NCBI GenBank assembly: GCA_029959195.1
Contig: CP114126.1
Location: forward strand, 992,001 to 1,056,000
DNA: 64,000 bases
Origin: Dictyophora rubrovolvata
Lineage: Eukaryota > Basidiomycota > Agaricomycetes > Phallales > Phallaceae
Reading direction: 5' to 3'
Part shown: positions 1 through 11,676 of the stretch, in pieces
Layout of the letters: each line of letters opens with the position of its first letter
How positions within the stretch are numbered: position 1 is the stretch's first letter
Position numbers and translations under genes: made by a program
Notes under the pieces: generated by a model
The model's input: only the letters and a program-made list of their open reading frames with translations
Told to the model about the DNA's origin: nothing
Database searches by the model: none

Positions 1-1046
1 TCATCGTCCTGACTTGAATGTGTCACCATGCACTGATGTTGGATGGAAAATCCCTGTAAGATATATTAGAACTGGAGCAAAAGTCCTGCATAATATAGCC
101 ATCTCACTTTACCTCGAAGTGGTAGAAGAGAAAAGGAGCGTGACGCTGTCAAAACTAATTCATCACCCCGCTTCAGCTTATTGGACTGAGACGCGATCGA
201 GTGTCAAAAGGCTGTCCAACCAGCCAACTGCGAGTCGCTATGAAACCTGGTTCGCCAGATACGTATCTCTAGATTTCGATCGTTTATAAATTTACGACCG
301 CCTTGAAGTTCCGGAGCGTGGCAGGCAACTTCAATTCGATGAAACTGGAAATGATTGAACACTTCAAGTAATGTTCGAGGCTCTGCTGGACGGCATTTTC
401 ATCATAAGGTTTGGCTGATATTCGTTGCGTTTCCTAGAACTATCTCAGGAGGGAAAAATATTAGCAGGTACCTGGCACGCCTAAAGTTCTAAACGAATTC
501 GGGAAGCTTGAGTTTAGCTGTTGTCAGACCTCTAAGTTCTCAGAACTGCGGGCAGCACAGCCCAGAGCGAGCCAGACTGGAATGCTGGGAATTCCACCCC
601 TGATAGTCAGTATGAAAAGAAATGCAATGTACGTGATCCAAAATGGTCAAGTTTCCCTTTGCTTGCAACTTCATGATGGGAATCAACTTGAACACGATCA
701 GGATGGTATTCAAACTCCGCCCGACGTGCCCAACAGCCCCTAGAGCCGGCCTAGGCACTACGAGTCCAGTGATATCATCAGACTATAGTGAACAGCCTGC
801 AAACCAGTCGGACCGGGTATCCTATTATTATGGGCTGTTTACTCTCAATCAATTCTCAATCTGAAAGCAATAAGCACATTATCATTATTATTGTATCGTG
901 TACTGTCCTAATATTCTAAAGCAGTTGAAATGCAAACTTGAATCCGAATCTATGTACCTAAATGCCGTGTTGACAATGAATAATCATACCAGTCATACTT
1001 CGTGATAATTTATCCGTTCTTCTTTTCCTCGAAGTTCCAAATTTAC
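1..1046 (+). other. No confident gene; possible 3' exons of an unrecognised gene
   Basis: The plus strand is open from base 2 to a stop at 287-289, and again from a splice-acceptor-like AGCAG at 463-467 through 91 codons to a TAG at 741-743. The second stretch begins VPGTPKVLNEFGK and contains a hydrophobic run near GIPPLIVSMKRN. These could be the last exons of a plus-strand gene whose body lies to the left of the window. I recognise no family in either piece, and frames of this length occur by chance, so this is only a possibility. From about 750 to 1046 the sequence is AT-rich and serves at least as the downstream flank of the ABC transporter on the other strand. Confidence 0.25.
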
Positions 1047-4000
1047 TCATCGTTTAGCATATCGTAAAAACCTTGATGCGATGATCGTAAACGCAAAATT
1101 AGCCACTGTATTTCGGATGATCAGCACACAAACAACAAACAACAAAGATTTCAGCGCCGGGGTGATAAAGTTTAAGTTCTCACCAATGAAACCAAATAGA
1201 ATGAACGCATCTCTCCATCTGTGATCGAACTTAATATCCAATGGCTCAAAGAATTGGTCGCCAACCTATACACAAAACTCAATTATGCAAAATCATAACA
1301 CAAGAAAACAAAGTCTTACTCTGTATTGGCAGTATTGACAATGCGAAGTGGCATTCGGGTTATTTAAATAACCTGTGTTTGCATTTACAAAATCTCCAGC
1401 CCTAAGTATAGCGAGGTAAGCTCCGGCTTTCAAAGAAATACTGGTATACCGGACGTACCATTGTTGACAAGTTTGATTGGCTGGGGGATCGAAAACTGCG
1501 AATTCACTCTCGAGACATGTTATAACCAAACCATGTAGCTCGGTTGATAACATGCCAGAAAGAACACGAGTGTATCTGGTAAAGAGATGAGCATGAGAAT
1601 AAGACAGGCTTGAGAATGCACATACGGTGTGATTTGGTAAATGGTATCCCTCCAGAAGCGCGCCAGTTGAGGGAAAGGTATCGTTACACCCGCGAAAGTC
1701 GACAATACTTTCAGAATGTCAGCTGTGGTTCATAGTAATTTGGTTTGGAGATAACATACCCAAATTCAATATCGGATTGAACAACGCCGCAATCTGCGAA
1801 TCGTTAAATTAACATGTTTCCCGGCGGACGCGAGAGAAAGAAAGCTCACTTGAACTCGAGGTGAAATAGCACCAAGTAACTGAGGACGTCAAACGCTCAA
1901 TACAGCATATATACTAGTGAAAAAATAAATGCTTACCTGACCCAGAGACACACCGAACATTTCCAAAAAGATACAAACGAGCAACTGATACCCATTGCCC
2001 CTCGTTCCTTCAGCTCCCTGACCGAATCCCATAGGCCAGACACTAAAATATGCGTTTGAGAACGTTAAATTCACGAGAGACCGAATACAAAATACATACA
2101 ATAGAGCCTAGGAATCAAAATCCGCATTAGAATAAACACAAAGAAACAGACTGGCGCAGCGTACCCAATAAAGGAAAGCACAAAGCACACTATAGGGTGT
2201 CTCGGAAACAAGCTGTCCGATGGCAAAAACGTAAGAAGAATATATCCGACTTGAAGCCTCTGTCAAATTAATGAGTATCGCTGATGAATATCGGGAAACA
2301 AAGCTGACCTCTAATAAATATGCCTAATAATCATCGGTTAGGTCACTAATCGCACTCTTCTCTAAAAATTGGAGAAACTTACTTCTATTGTTAATAAAGG
2401 CGGGTTCGATTTGGAACATAACGATCTTTAAAAATGAATCAAAAAACGTTTCAATCAAGCACCACACAGATACTCACAGCCGGCATGACAGTAGCGAAGA
2501 AGCTGAAATAAAAGAAAAGAAACACGTTTAAGCACCCCTCCACGAGAACCAAAGTAATCGCGAAAGAAAACGTACATTCCAAATACTCTACTCTGCAAAT
2601 CCCCAACAGACCGACCCAACCTCAATAAAGCAAGGGAAATGAAAAGTGAAAGAGAAATATGAGAAAATAATCTCGAAAAGAGATAATCATGCGAACGCCA
2701 AAGAGCGACGAGTGCTCTTTTGGTAACGATAGTAACTTGATAATAGAATGGCGCTGCATCTGAAAAAGTAACGTTCAACATCAAGTTCAGAAAATACATT
2801 TTATGTAACCGAGTAAACTCAACGCACAAGTTTGAGTCAATTCCACATTGGTGTGAGCAGGTCTCGCTAAAGCTTCAGCCTTCATCTGAGCAATTTCTTC
2901 TTTCGCTTTTGCGCATTCCGGACTGTCAAGCCAAATATCTTTCCAATCACGCGATCCGATACGTGGAGTAACACCTGCACCGATTGCTTCAAGCATGCTA
3001 TTAAAAAAAAAGGAAAACGATTAAGAACAAGGAGTCATCGAAATCGATTCGCACACTTCGACGCACAATTCAGCAGGATTGCCATCAGCTGGACAAACTG
3101 CACCATGACGAGCGAAATAGTCGCGAATGACGTAGGCATCTTTACCGATATCTCCGAAATAGACAGTTTCGCCCCCAGATTCGAGGAGTAAAAGGCGATC
3201 TGGGATGGGTGTTATTATTTAATATAAATATAAATATAACAATTTTACTCACCAAAGCTCTCGAACAACAAAGCAGAAGGTTGATGAATGGTACAAAGAA
3301 TAGCTGTCCCAATTGTAATCAGCAAAAATTACTGGTCGATGAAAAAAATATGAACCTTGTCCTGCATCAGCCAACTTCCTCAAAAAGCGAACCAAATTCC
3401 AGGCGCTCTGTCCATCGAGACCAGACGTAGGCTCATCCAAGAATAAGAGCAACTCGGGTTTCGCAGCTAACTCAACACCAATCGTCAACCTCTTACGCGC
3501 TATTCAGAAGAAAAAAAAGAACCAATCAATCTTAAATGATGGTATTTTAAAAAAAGCAAACAAACCCTCAACACCCAACGAAAACACAACCGCATCAGCA
3601 AGATCCTGCAACTCGAGCAACTCAATCATCTCTTCGACGTAATCGTCTTTCTCTCTCTTCGGAACTGAAAAAGGCTGACGGAGGTACGCCGAAAAGCGCA
3701 TCGCCTCTCTAATAGTAGCAGTCCCCTCATGAACATCCAACTGCTCCGCTAAAAAAGAGAGAAAAAAAAAACCGACTTCAAAAACCAAACACAAAACAGC
3801 AATTGTAACTTGAACGACAAACCATAAGCCGTCCCACGCGCAAAATCAGCCTGCAATGGTCGTCCGCCGACGAGAACATCACCAGATACAACACCGATAT
3901 TCTTTCTCTGCGCAAGAACGTCTAAACAGGTTGTTTTTCCGGCTCCAGAAGCACCCATAAGAGCCGTAAGAGACGCGGGCTTGACATATCCAAAAACGTC

Positions 4001-7000
4001 GTGAAGTAATCTTCTTTGTCCGCCCGGAACGGGAACGTGATAATTGAGATTTTCCCAGGTGAAAACTTGACCGGAGGATATGCTATAGCGTATACAAGCG
4101 TTTAGAAATGATGATGTTCCTTTTTTTAAAAAAATATATGACCGACCTGTGTTTTGGTTTTTCTTCTTCCAGTTCATGAATTTCGTCTCTTCCTGGAGTT
4201 TTCTCTCCGCTTTCAGATTTCTCACTGTGCCCTGTTTTCTTCGCCCTGCGCTCTAAAAGTCTTCTATTCCTTTCACGCGTATCGGCATTCTCACGAGCAT
4301 AAAGTGTAAGACCACCGCCTCCGATATTGTGCTATTAAAAAAAATTCAATAAATCATCTAAAAATAGGGTTCAAACCACGACTTACCCGGTAATACTCGA
4401 AGACTATCGTTTGAAGAAATGTGAAAACTAAAAACATTCCCAAAAGAACCTGTATCACGATCATCAGGGGACAAATACAAATATTTAACATGTAGAATAT
4501 ACACACCAAAAACTCTCTCCTCCAAAGATCCTTAAAATCCAAGTCATAGGTATCTTGAATATACGCTTTTCCATTCACCACGTCCGAAGCGGGTGGAGAA
4601 CCTGCGAGTGTACACGCTTGATGCGGTCCTAATGAGTTACTACCCAATCAAAGCGGTTACAACCAGAAACATATCTCCAAAGAGAGAGAAAAGAAACATA
4701 CGGATATTTTGTGACACCATTTCCGTTTCGCGGAACAACGAAGGCTCCTTCACAAACCAACTGCAATGTATGCAATCAATTTCAAACACTCCACTAAAGA
4801 ACGGAGAACAATTTTCGTGAGAAAACTTACGTTTGTTCTCATAAACTCGTTCTCCATGAGACCTCCGAAACCTATTCAACGTCGAATTAAAAAAAACGTA
4901 GTGCATCTATTTAAATGATTCACATACCATATGACAACGGAGAGGTGTAATAAATCCAAAATAGCCATCGCTTCATCTAAACAAAGAATCATAATCAATA
5001 TGAAACGAATATATATATATACTACGGAGCATTGAAACCGACTTTATTCGGTGGTCTCAAATATCCAGCATACGCAATAAAGTTGGGAAGAATGACAGTT
5101 GCAACTCGAAATGCGACATCGAAATTGTTGAGTAAAGCACCGAGAAGTCGGAAAGTTGCCTTAAAGAAACAGGATTTTTTCAATTGGTCTTGGTGATGCA
5201 AATTTGAAAGAAAAAAAGGAAAGGAAAGGCAAGTACCTGCATAGTGAGGAAAGTTAAATACTGGAACAAAGCGTACGTGAAGAATGCTCCAGCGTCGAGA
5301 GACAGTCCACACATAAAGTAGATAATAATGTTAAATATGAGGACCCGCGCCGCAGAGAAAGGTAAATCGGATAGTAGATTCGCCAGTGCCAGCGCGGCGG
5401 GGCGGTAGAATCCAAATGCAGCCTGCTTATACAAAACTAGGAAAGAGGCATATTTGAGGCAATGTTAATCATTTCAATGGACAAAGACTTACTTGGACGA
5501 CCAAGCATCACAGCAGGCATCTTGAAAACAACTCAGCACAAACTTTCTTAAATCAAATTAAATAAACGACCACAACGCACTTCTCCAAACGCATCCAAAC
5601 CAATAACAAGCATACCAATGAACAAAATACTTCCTCGGGTGAACCCACCACTCGCAGTAGCCGGCAACTTGAAAAACGTAGCTCCCAAAATGATAGCAAG
5701 AACAGTAGACGTCCCAAAAGAAGTAAGAAGCTGGAACCAATCCTGAAGTCTCAACCTCATCTGCCTTTTCGTCAGAATCACCGTCTGCTTAGCGAGACCC
5801 AGCGTATAAGGACTCTGTTTCGAGACGCCTCTTTTTTTGTCATTTATCACTGCGGCACGGAACGAGCGTTGATCTGAGTCGTCTTCTGAAAGCACTTGTG
5901 CATCGTAGGTATGTCGAGCGGATGTTAATTTTGCGTGAAGATCGGATTGTCGCCAAGCCGATTCGAGAGCTTGAGGTGTTGATGGCACGGTTTCCGCGGT
6001 TTGCCCTTTTGCGAACTGGCGCTCATTTGGATCGGCTATAGTTAGACCGAGAAATGAATTGTATGACGCAATGTGGATATATGCAAGATTGAGGGAGGAA
6101 GAATTCGTGAGATGATGAGAAATAACAAAGAGACATGGGAAAATCCACGCACTGCATCCCGTCAGATAATCTGCCGTAGTTTGTCTGGGTAAATCTTTGT
6201 ATCCAAGTTTGACAAAATAATTCCGTGCTTGATTTGCGGGACCAAAGTAGATGACGCGCCCCTTGTCGAGGAGCAGGACTTTATCAAATTGTTTGTATAT
6301 GCCTGCCAAAACAAAAGGTAAATATTTATATTATATTGAAAAGATGAATACGTACTTTCACTGGCTTGATACAATGTCACAAAGGTCGTTTGTTTCAATA
6401 GATCAGTAAGGACGCGCAAACTCTTGACATAGTCCAACTGGTAGTAGGTGAATGGTTAATGTGAGACACAGAGATAAACAACAAGGTTAGACAACGCACA
6501 GCAGTACTAGCATCCAATCCTCTCGTCGAATTGTCCCAACAAGTGACATGTGCCCTGGTCGCCATCATCTCGGCAATACTAACACGTTTACGCTCGCCAC
6601 CACTAACACCGCGGATAAATGCGTCTCCAACGAGAGTATTAGCGGTATGCTGGATATTGAACATTCTCAAAAACGTATCGAGCAACTGGGCGTTGAACTC
6701 TGTGCTGGAAACGCCTGGAAGGCGGTTGGCGGGTGTTTTAGTCGAAAGTGCGAAATTGAGGGTTTGTGCTACGGTTAGCGAGGGGATGTGGATGTCGTCT
6801 AACAACGCATATAGGTGATCAATGATGGATATACTCTTGGTTGGATTTTTTTTTTACCTTCTTGGTTGTAGACGACTTCACCCTTGTATTGTTTGGCCAT
6901 TTCGACGGCATCGATACCAGCGTAGTGAACGTCGCCACCGACGTAAGCATAGTCCGTGCGTCTGTTAGCGATAACTTTCAAAAATGTAGTGCATCCTGCG

Positions 7001-7696
7001 CCAGGACAACCCAAAACAAGACACATCTCGCCCGGTTTTAGTAGACCGCTGTTGCGATGGAGGATAGTCGAGCCAAGCAGTGCTGGGGACTCTTGTTCCA
7101 TTTTCCGCCGTCTTGAAAACATTGAGCGTAATGCCCCATTTAGCATACGAACTGGATCGAGAAAGAAGTTGATGACGGCCTCTATGAAAAAAAGGAAAGG
7201 TGAGATGGGGGGAAATCAGGGCTGCCGCAAGAACCCGATGACGCATTAAAGTGCGATCGAGATCGCGCGCACCGCAGTGTGTCATACTACTCACGGTCGA
7301 ATGTCTGGACGTAAATCTTACAACATATACAATGAGCACATGGATACAGATACACGCGCGCGCGCACGCAAGATACCACACACATACCTTGTGGCCTGCA
7401 CCGCCTGGCACGATCACCTCGAGATTATCCCAGGACACACCGACACGTTTATGATGGCTATGTATGCCCGCCTCGTCGTTGGCAGCATTGGCAGAGGCAA
7501 GGTAATCACGTAAAATAAAGGATTGATTGGCCTTTTCTGGATCTGCATTCAGATCTGTATGTTTGAGTGACGAAGTACGCGAGAGCTGTCGTTCGAGTGA
7601 ATTGAATGCCTCAATGGCTTGCTGAACGTCGATTCCATCATAATTGGTGTCACTGGCCGCGGTGGGTGTCGAAGAGGAAGAAGGGGATGGGTCCAT
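1047..7696 (-). CDS. Full-size PDR/CDR-type ABC transporter (ABCG family), multi-exon
   Basis: This is a pleiotropic drug resistance type efflux pump of the plasma membrane with reverse topology (NBD-TMD-NBD-TMD). The start MDPSPSSSS at 7696 leads into a short disordered region and the usual N-terminal [11 protein letters not shown] segment. NBD1 shows [12 protein letters not shown] (Walker A with Cys in place of Lys), [13 protein letters not shown] and [16 protein letters not shown]2 shows [23 protein letters not shown] and [14 protein letters not shown]. The cysteine Walker A and Asn Walker B in NBD1 are the normal degenerate site of this family, so only one composite site should hydrolyse ATP well. 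The C-terminus has the family's Cys-rich extracellular loop ([14 protein letters not shown]) and ends [10 protein letters not shown]. Around 20 short introns interrupt it; the product should be about 1,450 residues. The family exports xenobiotics or lipids; the substrate here is unknown. It diverges from the short-chain dehydrogenase next door. Confidence 0.93.
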
Positions 7697-7940
7697 GGCG
7701 GAAACGAGGAGAAAAGTGTGGGGGGGTGAGAGTGATGGAATGCAAAAAATAGAACGCGAGGGAAGATGGACTGTTATATTTCTTGAGGCATAGACAGTTT
7801 AGTCAGCAGCCGAGTACTTCCTTATGTAAGCCGAAACAGTTTTGTAAAATCCGTTGCGTAAAATAAATCCCTAATCCATCGAAAGGCTTGTTGCCCCAAG
7901 CTGTCGTCAGTCACTCGGCACCCACTTACATAGTCAGCCA
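7697..7940. promoter_or_regulatory. Shared divergent promoter region, ABC transporter / short-chain dehydrogenase
   Basis: These 244 bases separate two start codons that point away from each other, so both promoters must lie here or overlap the 5' ends. I see no clear TATA box. The arrangement would allow co-regulation of the efflux pump and the dehydrogenase, but that is inference. Confidence 0.5.
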
Positions 7941-8840
7941 ATGTTTAGTTACGTGCTCATTACTCCATCTTCACGGGGTCTGTCCACTGCCCTTGCAAGA
8001 CATTACCTGCAAAACACCCCTTACTTTGTCTTTGCAACCCACCGCTCAGATGACGAACAGCTAATCAGGTCTCGCATTCTCGGTACCGACCCGGGTCAGC
8101 CTGAGACTGCCACTCATCATCACCCCCAGCCAAGCCCGGATCGCAAGGACTCAACCCTGTGCCAGCGATTGACGCTTTTGCCTCTGGAATTAACATCCGA
8201 GGATTCCATCGCATCCGCAGCCAATCAACTCGCTCGCTGTCTCCCACCCGACGCACGCCTCCACGCGGCATGGATCACAGGCGGAATATTGCACACCGAA
8301 AAGCGCCCTCAGGACATCGACCACGTCTCATTACTTAATTCATTTAAAGTGAACGTTATTTCTCATTTGCTGATCATAAAACACTTTAGTAGATTCTTGC
8401 CCGAGTATTATGATCATCAACATCAGCCACTGTCCTCCGGCAACGATTTTTCCCGCTGGGTCCATGTCTCAGCTCGCTTAGGCAGTATTTCCGACAACCA
8501 CTCTGGAGGCTGGTATTCATATCGCTCTTCCAAAGCTGCTCTCAACCAAGTCATAAAAACTTTTGACATTCAGTTGCAAACTCAATCTCGCTCCCAGTCA
8601 CCGTCAAGTTTTTCCGACACAGCGGATTCAGCGTCTTCCGTATGTATAGGTGTTCATCCCGGAACGGTAAAGACTGATCTGAGCAAGTCATACTGGGGTA
8701 CCGACTCGAAGGGCCATTTCGATCCTGAACTCATGGAACCTGAAGAAGCCGCTGCCAAATTAGTAAACGTTGTTGAGAATTTGAATCACAGTCAAAGAGG
8801 CCGTGTCTGGGATTGGAAAGGAACTGTCGTTGATTGGTAA
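7941..8840 (+). CDS. Short-chain dehydrogenase/reductase, C-factor (CsgA)-like, intronless
   Basis: A 299-residue uninterrupted frame that reads as a Rossmann-fold NAD(P)-dependent oxidoreductase. The N-terminus (VLITPSSRGLSTALARHYL) takes the place of the usual TGxxxGxG glycine loop, with a Ser-Arg-Gly core as in fungal CsgA-like SDRs. A central NSFKVNVISHLLIIKHF segment matches the NxxG/structural helix region. The catalytic Ser is expected in HVSARLGSISDN and the YxxxK motif is YRSSKAAL. A late GVHPGTVKTDLSKSY segment matches the PG-x-V-x-T-D/xT substrate-side motif. The frame carries an acidic, Ser-rich insertion near residues 215-235. The substrate cannot be told from sequence. It stops only 57 bases from the stop of the convergent CDT1 gene, so the 3' untranslated regions probably overlap. 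Confidence 0.85.
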   Translation: MFSYVLITPSSRGLSTALARHYLQNTPYFVFATHRSDDEQLIRSRILGTDPGQPETATHHHPQPSPDRKDSTLCQRLTLLPLELTSEDSIASAANQLARCLPPDARLHAAWITGGILHTEKRPQDIDHVSLLNSFKVNVISHLLIIKHFSRFLPEYYDHQHQPLSSGNDFSRWVHVSARLGSISDNHSGGWYSYRSSKAALNQVIKTFDIQLQTQSRSQSPSSFSDTADSASSVCIGVHPGTVKTDLSKSYWGTDSKGHFDPELMEPEEAAAKLVNVVENLNHSQRGRVWDWKGTVVDW

Positions 8841-8897
8841 AATACGCTGGTTACATACGTAGAACATGGCGAGATTGTGTAAATTTTAAATTCAACT

Positions 8898-11430
8898 TTA
8901 AATAGAACACTCCTCAATCTCCCTTCTAATTCGTTCTCTTACATCCCGCAAACCCCCTTTAGCCTCCATTCTGACGCTTTTGGGACTCCGATTCCTCACC
9001 TCCTCCTCAGAAACATTTTTCCGGCGAGGCGAAGGGGGCGTTGTTCTAAAAAATATTATTTAGTCATACAAGCGAGAGAAAAAGAAAAGAAAAGAACATT
9101 TAAAGATAGAAAAAAATAGGGTATTTGTGATTCCAAATAATGATACGGTTCGGACGGAACGTGACATGAAGATTATCATGTCATTATCCCGCTCCCGATT
9201 GGTTTTTGCACCCCTCGACATATAGGAAAATCGTCAAGGCGATGATCCGAGGGTCAAGGGTAGCAATTACCAACCACTGAACATTTGTGGTGATATGCTC
9301 CGGGAAACGAAAAACACCAATTTCAAATAGGAAAAAGCGAAACCCTCGCACTCACGGATTGTTTGGATTAGACGCTGGCATTTCGACCCATTCTTCTCCG
9401 TCAATAATTAAAGGCTTTAAGAAGAAAGGGCAAAGATTCATTAATAATACTACGGAGTCTTGAGCATCCGCTATAAAAAGCATAAAATCCCAGATCGTTA
9501 ATTAATCATTGAAAACAAAAACTTAATTGATTAACTACGGACCTGAAGAAATTGGTACTCGAGCTGAGGTCACAACAGCACGAACGATCTCATCAAACCG
9601 CATGGTGCGTCGTTTACGTGCTACCGACAACGGAGTTGACAAAGTCTGCGAAGGCGATGAAAATGCTCTATATATAGTTTCACCGTTAAATTAAAATTAA
9701 AACTATAAAATCGAAAACAAAAGAGGACAACGTACGCCCAAATGGTAGCAGCAACCTCATCCAACCGACCCAACAACACGCGTCTCCTCATTTCCTCCTG
9801 TCCTAACAACTTTAATTGTTCCTTGGTCATGCTACTATTACTACTACCCTCTCCCGCTCTAGCCTTGGAAGGCGTTGAAATTGACGAATCGAGATCATCG
9901 GACGAAAGAGATTTTAATCTAATTCGTTCGAGTAGGGCTGCTCTTCTTGGTGTGGCTGATGTCGATGTTGATGATCCGGGCGTTTCCGGTTGGATTCCTG
10001 TGCGTCCTGAGGTTGAGGGCGTTTGAGGCGGGAATGGGAGCGAGTTCGCTTTGGGAGGAGGAGAAGAAGAATCAGTCTTTCCTGGAATAGATGATGCATT
10101 TGCCAAGCTTCGCGAAAGAAGACTTAATCCTGCTGATTTAGTTGGTGATGAGGAACGAGAACCGGGTTCGTGTTCGGGTTTGTGTTTGTGTTCGGGTTCA
10201 GGTTCGGGTCCGGGTCCGGAACGAGGCTGGTTGCGAGGTGTGATTACCGATGGTGTGGTTATAGAAGAAGAATGAATGCGGTTATATTTCGTAGGTGATT
10301 CGATTGGCGTTCGAGGCGTTGATGGGAATGGTAAGCTATTTTTCGAGGGTGGTGTTGGGAATATGAATTTCGGGACTGTTCTTCGGGCGGATGATGGTGT
10401 GCGTGCGAGTGTGATGGGTTTTTGAGGAGAAGGTGAGGAGAGTTTGTGTGTAGATAAAGGTGTTGGTGTTTTTGATTTAGATTTGAGCAATGCGGTGAGG
10501 GATGATAGTTTTGTTGGAGATGAGTTTGTTGGAAAGGGTGGAAGGGATGCGAGAGGGATAGGTGGGATGTTGGATTCTTTTTTTTCATGAATCTGTCCAG
10601 TATAAAAAAGGTAATCCCATAATAAAACTCGATAACAAACCTCAACCCAAGATTTCAACTTTCTCTCCAGCTCCTTTTTCCTCGTTTCCCCGTCACCAGT
10701 CCACCTAGCCACAGAAGACATTCCACCTCCCATTCCTTCAGCCAACAAATCAATTTCGACTTCAATGCCTATACCGTACGCTGGTACACGACGGCCTTCA
10801 GTTTTAACAAAGTGGGTCGTGGGTGTAATCACGAATCCCATCGACCCGCGAATCCAATCTGTAGTGTTATCCTCCTTACTTTCAACAAATGAAAATGAAT
10901 CATCAATAAAGGGGTTGTCCTCTTCATCAGCTTCGACTACTTGAACTTGAACTTGAGGCTGACGACGCGTCCGAGTCTTGTTGTTCTCATCCCCTGCGGT
11001 AACACCATCCCACTCCCACAACCAACAAAGCCGTTTTATATCATCCACGCTACACGATACTTTGAACCCCATGGAACTTGTCAAGGAAAGATGCGTCAAT
11101 ACGTTGGGAACGCGTCCTGTATCGGTGCAAGGTGCAACTGCGGATGTTGCGAGTGCGACTGACAATGCGTGCTGCAGGGATGTTTGGATGCTTAGAAGGC
11201 GGGAAAGATGGAGTGGGAGGGATGTAGCCAGAGCGTGTTTTGAAGGTGATTTGGGGTTGGTGGAGCTGTGTCTTACGAGCAGACTGGGGTTGGAGGAGAG
11301 AATTAGCAGTTATAGTAAGCGAGGGGGGAATTACTTACTCTGCTCGTAGTTTTTTGGGAGTTGTGAACGTGCCTGTGTCATCCGCGGATTCAAGCGTACG
11401 TCGCTTTTTGCGAGGGGAAAGTAAATCCAT
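8898..11430 (-). CDS. CDT1: DNA replication licensing factor CDT1
   Basis: CDT1 loads the MCM2-7 helicase on origins in G1 together with ORC and CDC6. The start [15 protein letters not shown] at 11430 is preferred over an upstream in-frame ATG at 11592 because the extra N-terminus looks like untranslated sequence. Exon 1 splices by GTAAGT near 11343 into a segment ending in a helix [17 protein letters not shown], followed by [15 protein letters not shown] and [13 protein letters not shown], the layout of the winged-helix central domain. A long Ser/Pro-rich linker follows, containing a Pro-Glu/His-Lys repeat near 10170-10225. The last exons carry [15 protein letters not shown] and [20 protein letters not shown], which fit the C-terminal winged helix that binds MCM, and end [13 protein letters not shown]. 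The overall identification rests on architecture and remembered family features, since CDT1 is poorly conserved. Confidence 0.75.
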
Positions 11431-11676
11431 GTGAAGCAATGTTGAGTTGTGAGTTGTGGATTGAATTATAAAGCCAGTGGACTTTTCGGTTATTGTGACA
11501 TCGCGTACATAAACCGTGACTATCACACCCCGCATTATGTAACATGTATATCTCGTAAACGGTTTTGCACACCGGAAGCACTCGTTGTTCAACGTGGTTG
11601 ACTATGACCCGTTCTTTCTCACAATATCTGTTTATGACCCCCCTCAGCCTCAGCCTAGCCTTTCACTCTGCTGGCC
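11431..11676. promoter_or_regulatory. Divergent promoter region, CDT1 / PRM10-like
   Basis: This 246-base gap lies between two start codons pointing outwards. It contains a TATA-like TTATAAAG near 11466-11473 read on either strand and a CT-rich stretch just before the PRM10-like start. No coding potential is visible. Confidence 0.4.

Noticed and set aside
7251-7513. Plus-strand frames opposite the start of the ABC transporter
   Set aside because: They mirror the coding strand of a well-supported gene and an intron rich in CGCGCG and CACACA; no family features.
1047-8840. Possible secondary-metabolite cluster (ABC transporter plus dehydrogenase)
   Set aside because: No synthase, terpene cyclase, P450 or cluster regulator nearby; neighbours are CDT1 and other housekeeping genes.
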